Source of the DNA: a virus
Length of the DNA: 33,739 bases
Virus record (IMG/VR): IMGVR_UViG_3300025652_000262
Coordinates: 1-33,739 of that record
Reading direction: 5' to 3' (one strand)
The position numbers and the translations under genes are program-made. Below the pieces are notes generated by a model. It made no database searches. It was not told where the DNA came from and saw only the letters and a list, made by a program, of their open reading frames with translations. Below, one piece after another: positions 22,125-30,510 of this stretch (within the stretch, counting starts at the first letter, position 1; every line of letters starts with the position of its first letter).

Positions 22125-22766
22125 CTATTTAATTGTAATTGTTGGTTGGTTACCAAATGTATAACCTGACCCACCAAACTGATTAAAATACTGTTCTTTT
22201 AATGCAGGGTCATTAACATAAGGATTGTATTGTGGTTCGTAAATTTGTGGAGCGCCACCTGTTTTTTTATCAAACTCATCTCTAAAATCTTCGTCACTTT
22301 TTACTATATTATTATAAGCCCACTCACTTAAATCTAACCTGTCTGGATATGGGTCATCTATAAATCCTAATTTATGAGCCATGCTTTTACCTAAACCACT
22401 AATCATTCCTGGTAACGTAGCATTTTCAAGTAAATTCATAAAACTTACATTATTAAAATTAGTTTGACTATCTTTATAAGAATCTTCATTACGTTTATAT
22501 TTTTCATAATTTTCTTCAGTTTTTTTTCTAGTAGTTAAAGCCATAGCTAATTGCTCATTAGCTTTTCTAGATTTTTCTAAATCTTCATCTGCTTTTTTAT
22601 CACGACTTATAGCATATTTAAATTGTTTATCTCTAGCTTCTGCTTCTTTCATTCTAGCTTTATAATTTAAATCTTGCTGTCTTCTTCTCATAACTGCATT
22701 TAATAAATTACCAGAACCTTCAGAACTGTAGCCTGTGTAACGCTGTTGCATTTGTGGTATTATCAT
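22125..22766 (-). CDS. Coiled-coil internal virion protein, 213 aa
   Basis: GSGNLLNAVMRRR near the N-terminus resembles GGNLLNVLMQNR in the 20779-21468 protein. Residues about 33-95 are K/E/R/D-rich and heptad-like (long coiled coil), followed by a linker and a Pro/Tyr/Gly-rich C-terminus (EPQYNPYVNDP). It overlaps the upstream gene by one base. Its position in the ejection cassette suggests an internal or ejected structural protein. Confidence 0.55.
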   Translation of the reverse strand: MIIPQMQQRYTGYSSEGSGNLLNAVMRRRQQDLNYKARMKEAEARDKQFKYAISRDKKADEDLEKSRKANEQLAMALTTRKKTEENYEKYKRNEDSYKDSQTNFNNVSFMNLLENATLPGMISGLGKSMAHKLGFIDDPYPDRLDLSEWAYNNIVKSDEDFRDEFDKKTGGAPQIYEPQYNPYVNDPALKEQYFNQFGGSGYTFGNQPTITIK

Positions 22767-23593
22767 TACGCTGGTCTCCCCATACCTAATCCTGCTCCTG
22801 CAAGATTAAATAAATTATTAGTTAAATTATTACTGTGTGATGCTCGTGCATTTTGATTTTGAACTTGTTGATTATAAGCAGAAGTTCTTAAATACTGACT
22901 GTAATCATTTTGATTTGTTGTGTTAAACTGAGTATTTTGCAACATTCTAGCGTCCATTTGACCAGCTAATTGACCAGCTTGTCCATAAGCATTCAATGCC
23001 ATTCCACCAAAAGCTTGCCCTAATTGCGCACCTTGATTCATTATACCTAGTTGTCCTTGTGCAAATTGATCACCTGCTTGTCTGTTAGTTATGCTATCAT
23101 ATACACCACTCATGCCTGTAATACCTCTAGCAGCCATCGCTGCATTCATATTATTCATAGTTTGATTTTGCATATCACCAACATTTCTTCTTAACATATC
23201 AAACTGCCTATTGTTATAGGTAGAATTAGGATTTAAAAAATTTCTATAATTTTGACTAAATTCTTGCCCTAATCCTGACATACTATTCATATTATTTGTT
23301 AATGCTTGGTTTGGATTGTATTGCGATTGCTGTAAATCAAAACTAAAATCTTGATTTATATTTTTAGGTTTATTTCTAATTGAATTATATAAACCTAAAC
23401 CTGCTCCTAACGCACCTACTCCTAAACCTACTGCTCCTAATAAACTTCCCATACTACCTGCTCCTGTTGATGTGCCAATTGCTTGTACAGCAGGTAATGC
23501 TATAGGGTTGTTTATACCCCCTCTTATTATATTACCTGTTCCTGATGAACTAGGTAAGCTTAATAAAGCTCCTGTATTTGTACTTACTGGCAT
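22766..23593 (-). CDS. Gly/Asn/Gln-rich DNA-transfer-like virion protein
   Basis: 275 aa. The first 70 residues are Gly/Ser/Ala-rich with a hydrophobic stretch (GSLLGAVGLGVGALGAGLGLYNSIRN, about 47-73). The rest is very rich in Asn, Gln, Gly and Met, with repeated NQ, GQ and QAG units. This composition resembles P22 gp7-type DNA transfer proteins that leave the virion during ejection. No catalytic motif. It lies just after the tail genes, as ejection genes do. Confidence 0.55.
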   Translation of the reverse strand: MPVSTNTGALLSLPSSSGTGNIIRGGINNPIALPAVQAIGTSTGAGSMGSLLGAVGLGVGALGAGLGLYNSIRNKPKNINQDFSFDLQQSQYNPNQALTNNMNSMSGLGQEFSQNYRNFLNPNSTYNNRQFDMLRRNVGDMQNQTMNNMNAAMAARGITGMSGVYDSITNRQAGDQFAQGQLGIMNQGAQLGQAFGGMALNAYGQAGQLAGQMDARMLQNTQFNTTNQNDYSQYLRTSAYNQQVQNQNARASHSNNLTNNLFNLAGAGLGMGRPA

Positions 23594-23845
23594 CTATTCG
23601 TTATTTAATGTTAATGACGTTTTAGCCCAACCTTCGCTTGTACGTCCTTGAATTTCATAAGATGTTCCATCGTTAGATTTAACTACTCTAATGTCACCTT
23701 CTTTACCTGACGATTCTTCTTTATCAGTAACAGTATCTTTACTATTTACTGCACTAATAAGCTCGTTTAAATCATCATAAATCTTGTCTACAACTCTTTG
23801 TAAATTGTTATCGTTTACTTTTTGTGAACGTTTTTTACTTATCAC
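23594..23845 (-). CDS. Small virion-associated protein, 83 aa
   Basis: A GTG start overlaps the upstream stop (GTGA), with AAAGG 7 bases before. The N-terminal half is a helix (LQRVVDKIYDDLNELISAV). The C-terminal half (GDIRVVKSNDGTSYEIQGRTSEGWAK) is a beta-hairpin type often seen at the ends of phage fibre or connector proteins. Probably a structural component; no family named. Confidence 0.55.
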   Translation of the reverse strand: MISKKRSQKVNDNNLQRVVDKIYDDLNELISAVNSKDTVTDKEESSGKEGDIRVVKSNDGTSYEIQGRTSEGWAKTSLTLNNE

Positions 23846-26800
23846 GTCATAGCCTTTGTTCTTCTTAGTCTTCTAAACACAAGTCGTAATGCATCTATCG
23901 TTGCACTTGAATCACCAGTAACTGCAATTTTTACTTGTGCATGGCGTGATATTTTTTTATTTGTTAACGCTGTATAACTAGTACTGTTTTCAGCAGTATT
24001 TACTGTAATTGTAGGGGTATTATCTTCAGATAATATTTCGACTTTATATAATTTTTTATCTGTAGTAGACTCACCCATTGTAAATTTTTTACTATACCAT
24101 TTAAAATTATCTAACCTTGTAGAACTTTTAGGGTCAAAAGGTTGAATTAATCCATTGTCTGTATCAGATACTAATAACTCATTGTTTTTGCCATGTACTG
24201 CACCATACGTATTAAAATCTGTAGTTGTACTGCTATTAGTTCTATTCCATACATCCCATCTATTTTTAGGCATTGTATAAACCAAACATTGAGGAACATA
24301 ATAATATGTAATTGTTGTAAATGTAAGCGTTGACACAGCACTAGATGTAGCATTTTTACTTAAATCAAATCTTTGGTCGTTATCTACACTAGCAACTATT
24401 GTATCTGCAGGTATATGACTTCCTGTTACTATTTGATTTGGAGCTATATTTGAATTTGCAACATCAGATGTTACAATAGTATCATTATTAGTTAGATTGC
24501 AACTATGTGTAAAACTAGTTGATGTAGTATATTTATAAGTGTAAAAAAAACAAAAAGCCTTACGATGTGAATCATAGGTAGCTACAATATCTCCAGAGTA
24601 ATCATTAGTACTATAATTGCATAGTTTTTCTAAAGATGAATATGAATTATAAGTATCATCTATTTGATGAGCTTTTTTAATCTTAGCTCCAATGTCATTA
24701 ATGCCCTGTCCATTATGTAAATAGATACTATTCTTATCTATAAAACACATACCTATTTCTGAAGACACTACTCCATTTTGATTTCTACACCCTATGCCTT
24801 TTATAGTATCTTCTATATACATACCATCTGGATTAACTACGTATGTCTCATTTTCAGAAAACACATACAATCTGCCATTAAACGATTCCATTGCAGTTGC
24901 TTTACTAGGTAATAATAAAAAGTCTTTAGCCCAATTAAATTGATCAAAGTTAAATGGTCTAGATTTAAACAGATAATTAGTTGCATCATCTATATCTATA
25001 TGCGAACAATCTGTTATGTATAAAAAATTATTTACCTTAGCACTAAGTCCATATTTAGGTATTGTATTAAATAAAGCTTCTGATATACCTGTTCTAGATT
25101 CATAAGATGCATAAGAAACACCAGTATCAAGAATAGTTTTAGTATAAAAATTTCCCCAATCAGGATTAGTTGTACTCGTATCTGTATTTAGCCATCCATA
25201 TTTTAATGAAACAGTTTTTATTAATCTAAAAAATCCAGTTGGGGTAGCAGTAGTACCACTTGATGTAGACCTATAGATATTTACATGACTAACACGTTTA
25301 CTTAAATTAGTTACATATAAATTAATTGTTACGTCTATTGATTCAGTTGAGCCAGAGCTTAAACAATTTTCTTTTTCCCAAGGAGATAAGGGAGATTCTT
25401 GATACCCATCATAAATAAAAGAAGTAGCATAAAAATGAGTATCAGAAGAGTTTAATGTTCCTACGTCTGTATTTACTGAAAATGATAAATCTACTTCACT
25501 TTCTAATTTTGCAGTTACTGTACCTCCAGACAAAGTTGCCCATCTTGGCAAATTAGAAGTAGAAAATATGTTATATACATCTCCTGTTCCATCTACAACT
25601 GCATTAGCTAAACTTCTACTTCCAGAAGCAAGTGACTTACTTAGATTGCCGCCATTAGTTGTGCTAAATGGAACTTTAGTAATATGATGTAAACTAGCAG
25701 TACCTACATTTCCTAGCTCAGTAAGAGTTAATTTATTTGATCTATCATGTCCTTTAAATTGGTATAAATCTGCAACTGCTGTTGTTGTAGAAGAAAGTAC
25801 AAAAACTTTACCCCCACTTCCACCATCTGCTTTAGAACTAGAACTATTTGCAGTATGGTCATGTTTTAATAATTGATAAAACCAAGTACCTGCATTGCTA
25901 TAACCTCCATTTTTTCTAAATTTTACTGAGTCATTACCAACACTTGGCAAAGTCACTCTCATAAGTATTCCACAATACCCTTCACTACTTGGAGGTTCAC
26001 TTAATGGTAATTTTGGAATGGCAAATTGAAATAAAGCAGCACTATTATCACTAGCTTTTACCCAATTGCCTTCTGTTGATGGATTACTAGCTTCACCTAA
26101 CCAAGGCGTTCTATCTGTTATATTACCTGTTGAAGTTCCTGACGCTATTGTTGCACCACTTACTATGTATGATTTTAAAACATTATATAAAAATCCTTTT
26201 CTAGCTGACCCTGTATCATCAAATAATATTGTTTTTTGACAACTAATCCATAAATGATTATCAATATCAATACAATCAGTTACTAAATCATCATTTGGAA
26301 AACTAGCTACGCTTGAAATTATTGAAGCATCCATTTCCTCAGTATCAATTTTTATAATTTTTATAAGACCACTTACTTCATCTAACACCCAAAGATTTCC
26401 ATCACTTGCTAAACACATAGCTCTTGTTTTAGTAAAGTAATAAGACGACCTTTTTACTAACCTTGTTTGTGTAACATCAAATTTATAAACATAATTTCCA
26501 TTTTGACTTATTCCATATACATACGTATTAGATGCGTCATTTACAATAGTGTGCATAAGTGGAAAAGGACTAGGTGATACTAATTCAGCATTTTCTGATT
26601 GTAATCCACTTGGAACAGAACCTCCAAATTGACCATAAGGTATATTACCTACCCATTTAGCATCTTTAGTTTGCCCTAAACCTATATGAACTTCTTTGTT
26701 ATTTGTTTGCATTGCTGGAATTGTACCAGAACCTAAATTACTTTCTTCTAAATTAGTAATTGCAGGGCTTCCAGCATATACGTCTGCTATTTGTTTTAAA

Positions 26801-27048
26801 TAACCATCGCTATTATCAATATAAGCTAGTTGATGTGTACCATTATTATTAATCATAGCCATACGTTTTGCATCTACAGCTGATTTAATAGCAGTAGCAT
26901 CAGATTGTATACCCATTAACGAACCACTTTGTCCATAAGGGTCTATGTTTTCACTATAAACTGCAGCATCATCTGGAATATCTCTATCATCTGCATTGTA
27001 AATATTCCCAGACTCAAATGCTTTTATTTCAAATAATTCTTTAGGCAC
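23842..27048 (-). CDS. Tail/neck structural protein, stabilisation-protein-like
   Basis: 1068 aa with a GTG start overlapping the phosphoesterase gene by 8 bases. The opening (MPKELFEIKAFESGNIYNA then DIPDDAAVYSENIDPYG) and later GIGCRNQNGVVSSEIGMCFIDKNSIYLHNGQGI are patterns I associate with podovirus stabilisation proteins. Recurring strand units such as YVYGISQNGNYVYKFD and LASDGNLWVLDE suggest beta-propeller blades. The C-terminus is a beta-sandwich-like domain. It would sit in the tail or neck of the virion. Tail-needle, connector or receptor-binding roles cannot be separated from sequence alone. Confidence 0.6.
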   Translation of the reverse strand: MPKELFEIKAFESGNIYNADDRDIPDDAAVYSENIDPYGQSGSLMGIQSDATAIKSAVDAKRMAMINNNGTHQLAYIDNSDGYLKQIADVYAGSPAITNLEESNLGSGTIPAMQTNNKEVHIGLGQTKDAKWVGNIPYGQFGGSVPSGLQSENAELVSPSPFPLMHTIVNDASNTYVYGISQNGNYVYKFDVTQTRLVKRSSYYFTKTRAMCLASDGNLWVLDEVSGLIKIIKIDTEEMDASIISSVASFPNDDLVTDCIDIDNHLWISCQKTILFDDTGSARKGFLYNVLKSYIVSGATIASGTSTGNITDRTPWLGEASNPSTEGNWVKASDNSAALFQFAIPKLPLSEPPSSEGYCGILMRVTLPSVGNDSVKFRKNGGYSNAGTWFYQLLKHDHTANSSSSKADGGSGGKVFVLSSTTTAVADLYQFKGHDRSNKLTLTELGNVGTASLHHITKVPFSTTNGGNLSKSLASGSRSLANAVVDGTGDVYNIFSTSNLPRWATLSGGTVTAKLESEVDLSFSVNTDVGTLNSSDTHFYATSFIYDGYQESPLSPWEKENCLSSGSTESIDVTINLYVTNLSKRVSHVNIYRSTSSGTTATPTGFFRLIKTVSLKYGWLNTDTSTTNPDWGNFYTKTILDTGVSYASYESRTGISEALFNTIPKYGLSAKVNNFLYITDCSHIDIDDATNYLFKSRPFNFDQFNWAKDFLLLPSKATAMESFNGRLYVFSENETYVVNPDGMYIEDTIKGIGCRNQNGVVSSEIGMCFIDKNSIYLHNGQGINDIGAKIKKAHQIDDTYNSYSSLEKLCNYSTNDYSGDIVATYDSHRKAFCFFYTYKYTTSTSFTHSCNLTNNDTIVTSDVANSNIAPNQIVTGSHIPADTIVASVDNDQRFDLSKNATSSAVSTLTFTTITYYYVPQCLVYTMPKNRWDVWNRTNSSTTTDFNTYGAVHGKNNELLVSDTDNGLIQPFDPKSSTRLDNFKWYSKKFTMGESTTDKKLYKVEILSEDNTPTITVNTAENSTSYTALTNKKISRHAQVKIAVTGDSSATIDALRLVFRRLRRTKAMT

Positions 27049-27802
27049 TTATTACTTTCCCATTATATGTTGTGTAGCCATTATTTATTGTTAAAACTAC
27101 TAAATTAAAATTTCCATTAGACAATATATCACATATACCTACATTATGACTCCAATTAGTTGGTCTACCTTTTAAATAACTTTTAGTCATATCAGTTAAA
27201 CATCCCATTGAATGCGCCATGTGGCTACCGCTAATGTGTTGGATTGTAGCTTTTTGACAATCGTGGGTATGTCCATAGATGATGTTACATCCCATTTGTA
27301 AGGCATGAGTCCTTGCGTGTGACACTCCCATAAAATGTCCCCCATGATAAGCGTACAATTTGCTTCCAAGTACTTTAAATACTTCTCCATACTTGTGCCA
27401 TTCATATCCTCTTTCATCAAATTTAAATGCTGTCCTGCTTAAGTATTGTGTTAAGTAAGGGTTTTCTTCGACAAAGTTGTCAAACCAGATTTCGTGGTTT
27501 CCTTGTGCAAAGATTTTTTTCTTGCATTGTACCAATTGTAAAACTTCATCAATCTCGTCCAATCCTTTATTTCCATCTGCTATTTCCTTATCTATTGCTG
27601 GTAATTGATATTCAACTGGTGGTCTTTTCTTTTTAGACCATTGCCAATGACTAACCGATTCACCATCAATTGTATCTCCTAGTAGTAAAAATGCTGAAGG
27701 CTTTACTTCTTTTAGTACATTTAATGCACATGCAAATGCTTTCTTATCGTGGTTTGGAAAGTGTGTATCTGGAAAGATAACCACTCTGTCTTTTATTTTC
27801 AC
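27041..27802 (-). CDS. Calcineurin-like metallophosphoesterase
   Basis: 253 aa with all core metal-binding motifs in order: PDTH (D12, H14), GDTID (G42, D43), GNHE (N102-E104), HGGH (H153) and GHTH (H178, H180). It should hydrolyse phosphoesters using two metal ions. The substrate is unknown: nucleic acid ends, cyclic nucleotides or small signal molecules are possible. It lies between the lysis peptidase and the tail protein in a late operon, so it is expressed late and may be virion-associated. No signal peptide. Confidence 0.85.
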   Translation of the reverse strand: MKIKDRVVIFPDTHFPNHDKKAFACALNVLKEVKPSAFLLLGDTIDGESVSHWQWSKKKRPPVEYQLPAIDKEIADGNKGLDEIDEVLQLVQCKKKIFAQGNHEIWFDNFVEENPYLTQYLSRTAFKFDERGYEWHKYGEVFKVLGSKLYAYHGGHFMGVSHARTHALQMGCNIIYGHTHDCQKATIQHISGSHMAHSMGCLTDMTKSYLKGRPTNWSHNVGICDILSNGNFNLVVLTINNGYTTYNGKVISA

Positions 27803-27816
27803 AGTAAACTCCCATG

Positions 27817-28215
27817 TTATTCTTTTAACTCGAAGTGAACTAAGTCGTCAAAATTATTGTCCTTAGTAGTTCTTCTACCTTGACTCAAACTTGAATCACT
27901 CCAATCGCCTCCCCAACGAATGTTAATCCCCATCTTAGCTGCTATCCCCAAAACAAAACCACCAAGGTAATGAAAATCATCCCTAGCATTCCAATCAATT
28001 GGATAAGGAGCAATGTCCACAGCTTTCCCAGCGACATGCTTACCAAATTTAGTTTTGCTTTTACCTTGTGCAACCAATTCATTTTGTCTCTCCTGACTTC
28101 TTAAACCCTCTATTACAGTAATATCAAAGTATTTACATACTTCGTTTAATACATTAACTAACTTAGAGTCTACCCCTTTAAGTCTTTCACGAGATCTTTT
28201 ACCAAACTTTGGCAT
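27817..28215 (-). CDS. M15-type peptidoglycan peptidase (endolysin)
   Basis: 132 aa. The segment KHVAGKAVDIAPYP supplies H60 and D67, and DDLVHFELKE supplies H127: the three zinc ligands of the VanY/D,D- or L,D-carboxypeptidase-like M15 family, with R40 before them. Small M15 enzymes serve as phage endolysins cutting the stem peptide. No signal peptide, so a holin is needed, and candidate membrane proteins lie just upstream in the operon. The start overlaps the previous stop as TAATG. Confidence 0.85.
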   Translation of the reverse strand: MPKFGKRSRERLKGVDSKLVNVLNEVCKYFDITVIEGLRSQERQNELVAQGKSKTKFGKHVAGKAVDIAPYPIDWNARDDFHYLGGFVLGIAAKMGINIRWGGDWSDSSLSQGRRTTKDNNFDDLVHFELKE

Positions 28216-28448
28216 TACTTCTTTACTATTCCTTCAATTACATCTGTAACTAAATCAACACACTTTTCAAAAAATATCTGTTCTTTTTCTTCAGATACAA
28301 AAGGTATGTCTATTTTTTTATTAATTTTAGATGCTAAAACTTCTTTAAACTCATCAGACTGTATATGGTCTACCATACCATCTGCGTATTCATTTACGAT
28401 ATGGTCTTTAGCTTTATCTATAATTCCTGCTAATATTGCTTTACTCAT
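28215..28448 (-). CDS. Hypothetical 77-aa acidic helical protein
   Basis: MSKAILAGIIDKAKDHIVNEY and a second helical half (FFEKCVDLVTDVIEGIVKK) with charged faces. The gene sits between a small membrane protein and the endolysin, with ATGA and TAATG overlaps on either side. No family recognised; it may be a lysis regulator or structural accessory. Confidence 0.6.
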   Translation of the reverse strand: MSKAILAGIIDKAKDHIVNEYADGMVDHIQSDEFKEVLASKINKKIDIPFVSEEKEQIFFEKCVDLVTDVIEGIVKK

Positions 28449-28591
28449 TTTTGTTTCCTTATTATGTTTATTTTATAACTTAAATATATTATAGTCATAA
28501 TTGCAACTATGCATTGTAAAAACAAACTTGCATGCGCTAAAGATAAACTATAATTAAAAATACTTGCTGATGCTACTTTTAAACTATCCAT
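28445..28591 (-). CDS. Small membrane protein, 48 aa, holin candidate
   Basis: MDSLKVASASIFNYSLSLAH precedes a hydrophobic helix (ASLFLQCIVAIMTIIYLSY, about 21-39) and a basic tail (KINIIRKQK). One membrane span, positively charged end, close to the endolysin. It is chained by TAATG with the upstream 41-aa gene and ATGA with the downstream one. Small single-span proteins of this type are common in marine phage lysis regions; holin function is inferred from position. Confidence 0.55.
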   Translation of the reverse strand: MDSLKVASASIFNYSLSLAHASLFLQCIVAIMTIIYLSYKINIIRKQK

Positions 28592-28716
28592 TACTTTTTA
28601 ACTATTTTTTTTATTTTACCATTATGTGTTCTAGCAAACTTATGTTTTTTAGTTTCTTTTATTAACGTACCAGAATAACGTTTACCACCCCACATCCAAC
28701 TTACTTTCTTAGCCAT
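28591..28716 (-). CDS. Tiny basic protein, 41 aa
   Basis: MAKKVSWMWG...KIKKIVKK is very basic and Trp-rich at the start. It is joined to both neighbours by TAATG overlaps, which makes it a convincing gene despite its size. It may bind nucleic acid in the head or assist the 95-aa basic protein upstream. No family recognised. Confidence 0.6.
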   Translation of the reverse strand: MAKKVSWMWGGKRYSGTLIKETKKHKFARTHNGKIKKIVKK

Positions 28717-29003
28717 TACCATTTTACCTTATGAGACCAATACCTAGCACTTAATTTACTTGGTTTAGCATCTTGTGCATTATGTCTAGCATAATACGAT
28801 TTTTTTCTTGCTTTTTCTTTAGCTGACTTAGGATTTTTTCCAGCTCCTTTTACACCTTGCTGCCCAAATCGTATTAACTTAGTAGTATCACCTACTTTAG
28901 CTACAACTACATGAGACTTCTTAGGATGACTTGGGGTACGCTTGGGTTTATTATACCCAGATACGCCAGCTCTTTTTAATTTAGAATCTTTTTTAGTTGC
29001 CAT
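28716..29003 (-). CDS. Basic 95-aa conserved phage protein
   Basis: Lys/Arg/Ser-rich throughout (MATKKDSKLKRAGVSGYNKP, later AKEKARKKSYYARHNAQ). The centre SHVVVAKVGDTTKLIRFGQQGVKGAG is a pattern I associate with a recurring phage protein of unknown function. Strong charge suggests DNA binding or a minor capsid role. The next gene starts on its stop (TAATG). Confidence 0.6.
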   Translation of the reverse strand: MATKKDSKLKRAGVSGYNKPKRTPSHPKKSHVVVAKVGDTTKLIRFGQQGVKGAGKNPKSAKEKARKKSYYARHNAQDAKPSKLSARYWSHKVKW

Positions 29004-29011
29004 AATTACTC

Positions 29012-29329
29012 CTAGTGTTTTCCGTTTACTCTAGACAAACTTCCTTTTATTTCCGATACTTGATTGTCCAAATCATTAATTTCCTTCGTAAGTGAATCAA
29101 ACTTCCTGTCAAGTTTGTCGTCACTTTTATTCCAGCGGTTAATAAGCTTAATAACCATACTCTCCATGTTCTCAAGTGTTTCACTTTGTCCTTTATTTTC
29201 AATTTTTAAATCCTGTAATGACTCTGCTTGTTCATTTCCACGTTTGTTCATTGAATAAACCATAAATACAAACATTGCCCCTACAACGCCTATCATACCA
29301 GCTTCTGAATATACTGCTAAAAAATCCAT
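29012..29329 (-). CDS. Membrane-anchored coiled-coil protein, 105 aa
   Basis: One N-terminal membrane segment (AGMIGVVGAMFVFMVYSM, about 10-27) is followed by a long charged coiled coil (SLQDLKIENKGQSETLENM onwards). This layout resembles i-spanin (Rz-like) or holin-associated proteins. A second protein of the same layout lies at 29424-29762. Chained to the upstream mini-gene by TAATG. Confidence 0.6.
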   Translation of the reverse strand: MDFLAVYSEAGMIGVVGAMFVFMVYSMNKRGNEQAESLQDLKIENKGQSETLENMESMVIKLINRWNKSDDKLDRKFDSLTKEINDLDNQVSEIKGSLSRVNGKH

Positions 29330-29424
29330 TATTCTTCCTCATATGAATTGCATTTAGTACAGACCCAGTTATCTGTGTTATTAATTGGCTTATCACACTT
29401 ACTACAATGATTTGGCATTGGCAT
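29329..29424 (-). CDS. 31-aa zinc-ribbon mini-protein
   Basis: MPMPNHCSKC...NWVCTKCNSYEEE: two CxxC pairs 12 residues apart (C7/C10 and C22/C25), a minimal zinc ribbon with an acidic tail. It is linked to both neighbours by TAATG overlaps, one base each. The regular Cys spacing and double coupling argue that it is real. Function unknown. Confidence 0.6.
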   Translation of the reverse strand: MPMPNHCSKCDKPINNTDNWVCTKCNSYEEE

Positions 29425-29762
29425 TATTTTTTTTTCTTTCTCCAGCTAAAAGGGTTAAGGTTTAATTCTTTTTCAAAGAAAGATATGCGTTCTTCCATTG
29501 CTTGTCTTTCTTTCTGCTCTTCTATCATATGCTTATCTACAAGTTCTTCAATGTTGGCAGTAGCAAGTTCCATTCCTCGCTCAAGTTCTGCAATTCTATT
29601 TGTAATTTGTAGGTATCCATAAACAATACCAGCGATAGCCACAAACAACTGACCAAGCCACTTAATGTTAATGTGAAGGGAAAAATTATCATCAATAATT
29701 CCCGTCCTGTAACTCCTAGCTGTTTTTGGCTTTTCATTCACTTCTTTTGAACTGTTTCCCAT
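29424..29762 (-). CDS. Membrane and coiled-coil protein, 112 aa
   Basis: A basic N-terminal 35 residues, then a membrane segment (WLGQLFVAIAGIVYGYLQI, about 35-53), then a heptad-like charged helix (RIAELERGMELATANIEEL) and a Lys-rich end (WRKKKK). Resembles holin-associated or spanin-type proteins. Second such protein in the cluster, which suggests a pair with distinct lysis roles. Confidence 0.6.
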   Translation of the reverse strand: MGNSSKEVNEKPKTARSYRTGIIDDNFSLHINIKWLGQLFVAIAGIVYGYLQITNRIAELERGMELATANIEELVDKHMIEEQKERQAMEERISFFEKELNLNPFSWRKKKK

Positions 29763-30013
29763 TTTTCATGCCTATGACACCAGTTATCACCTACAAGTAT
29801 TCCACCTTCTGCAATAGTTCTTACATACCAATGATTAACACTATCTTGGTCTGTTATAATCATAAAGTCTGTTGTAATAGAATCAGTAGGAGCTATATCT
29901 ACCCCTGCAATAATCCAATTACCACTACATCCACTACAAGTAGTAATAATTACTAATAATAGAATTAAGAAAGAAATCCAACTTGCAAACACAGTTCTTT
30001 CTTTTTTACTCAT
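29738..30013 (-). CDS. Membrane or lipoprotein-like small protein
   Basis: 91 aa. Basic start (MSKKER), hydrophobic segment (SWISFLILLLVIITTCSGC, about 11-29), and a Cys pair at its end (CSGC) that could be a lipobox, though the residue at -3 is unusual. The rest is beta-rich with HWYVRTIAEGGILVGDNWCHRH. Possible outer-membrane lipoprotein (Rz1-like) or plain membrane protein. It overlaps the next gene by 25 bases. Confidence 0.55.
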   Translation of the reverse strand: MSKKERTVFASWISFLILLLVIITTCSGCSGNWIIAGVDIAPTDSITTDFMIITDQDSVNHWYVRTIAEGGILVGDNWCHRHEKWETVQKK

Positions 30014-30510
30014 GGCTTAAAATATTTATAAAAATCTTCAGGTTTCTCTGTATCTACTACAACAAAGATTGGAGATACGATACTATTACCTGTACCTGAC
30101 CCACCAATAATGGCATATGCATATAAGCCATTCTGATAAGGACTCTTGATTGTATCATTGTCAAATAAATGTAAAAAACTTGTGTCGCTAAATACTGGTA
30201 CAAACTGAGCCTCTAATAATTCTTCAACTTCTATTCTTCTGTTATCATTATCATCTAATAAAACACCTACATTACTAGTTCTATGTGCCTGACTTGGAAA
30301 CTTACCCATGCCATATTCTTCTACTTGTTGGTTATACCACATAGTAGATGCTTTTGTAATCTTTTCTAAATTTGCTTTTGTTTGTTTAGCTTTAGCTCCC
30401 TCACCGATACGACTAAAAGCAGGAGCTGCGGTAGTAGCCAAAGTAGCCATGATAGCCATGGTAACTGCAAACTCAGCCAAAGAGTTGCCTTTATTCCCCA
30501 ACCCATTCAT
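30010..30510 (-). CDS. Type IV pilin-like protein
   Basis: 166 aa. A short basic leader ends in Gly8, followed by NSLAE with Glu at +5 (E13), then about 20 hydrophobic residues (FAVTMAIMATLATTAAPAF) and an amphipathic helix (GAKAKQTKANLEKITKA). This is the class III / pseudopilin plan: leader, Gly at -1, Glu at +5, hydrophobic helix. Asn at +1 is unusual. The C-terminal domain has strands and YAYAIIGGSGTGNS. The host prepilin peptidase could process it. It might enter host pili, block superinfection or sit in the virion; none is shown. Confidence 0.6.
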   Translation of the reverse strand: MNGLGNKGNSLAEFAVTMAIMATLATTAAPAFSRIGEGAKAKQTKANLEKITKASTMWYNQQVEEYGMGKFPSQAHRTSNVGVLLDDNDNRRIEVEELLEAQFVPVFSDTSFLHLFDNDTIKSPYQNGLYAYAIIGGSGTGNSIVSPIFVVVDTEKPEDFYKYFKP

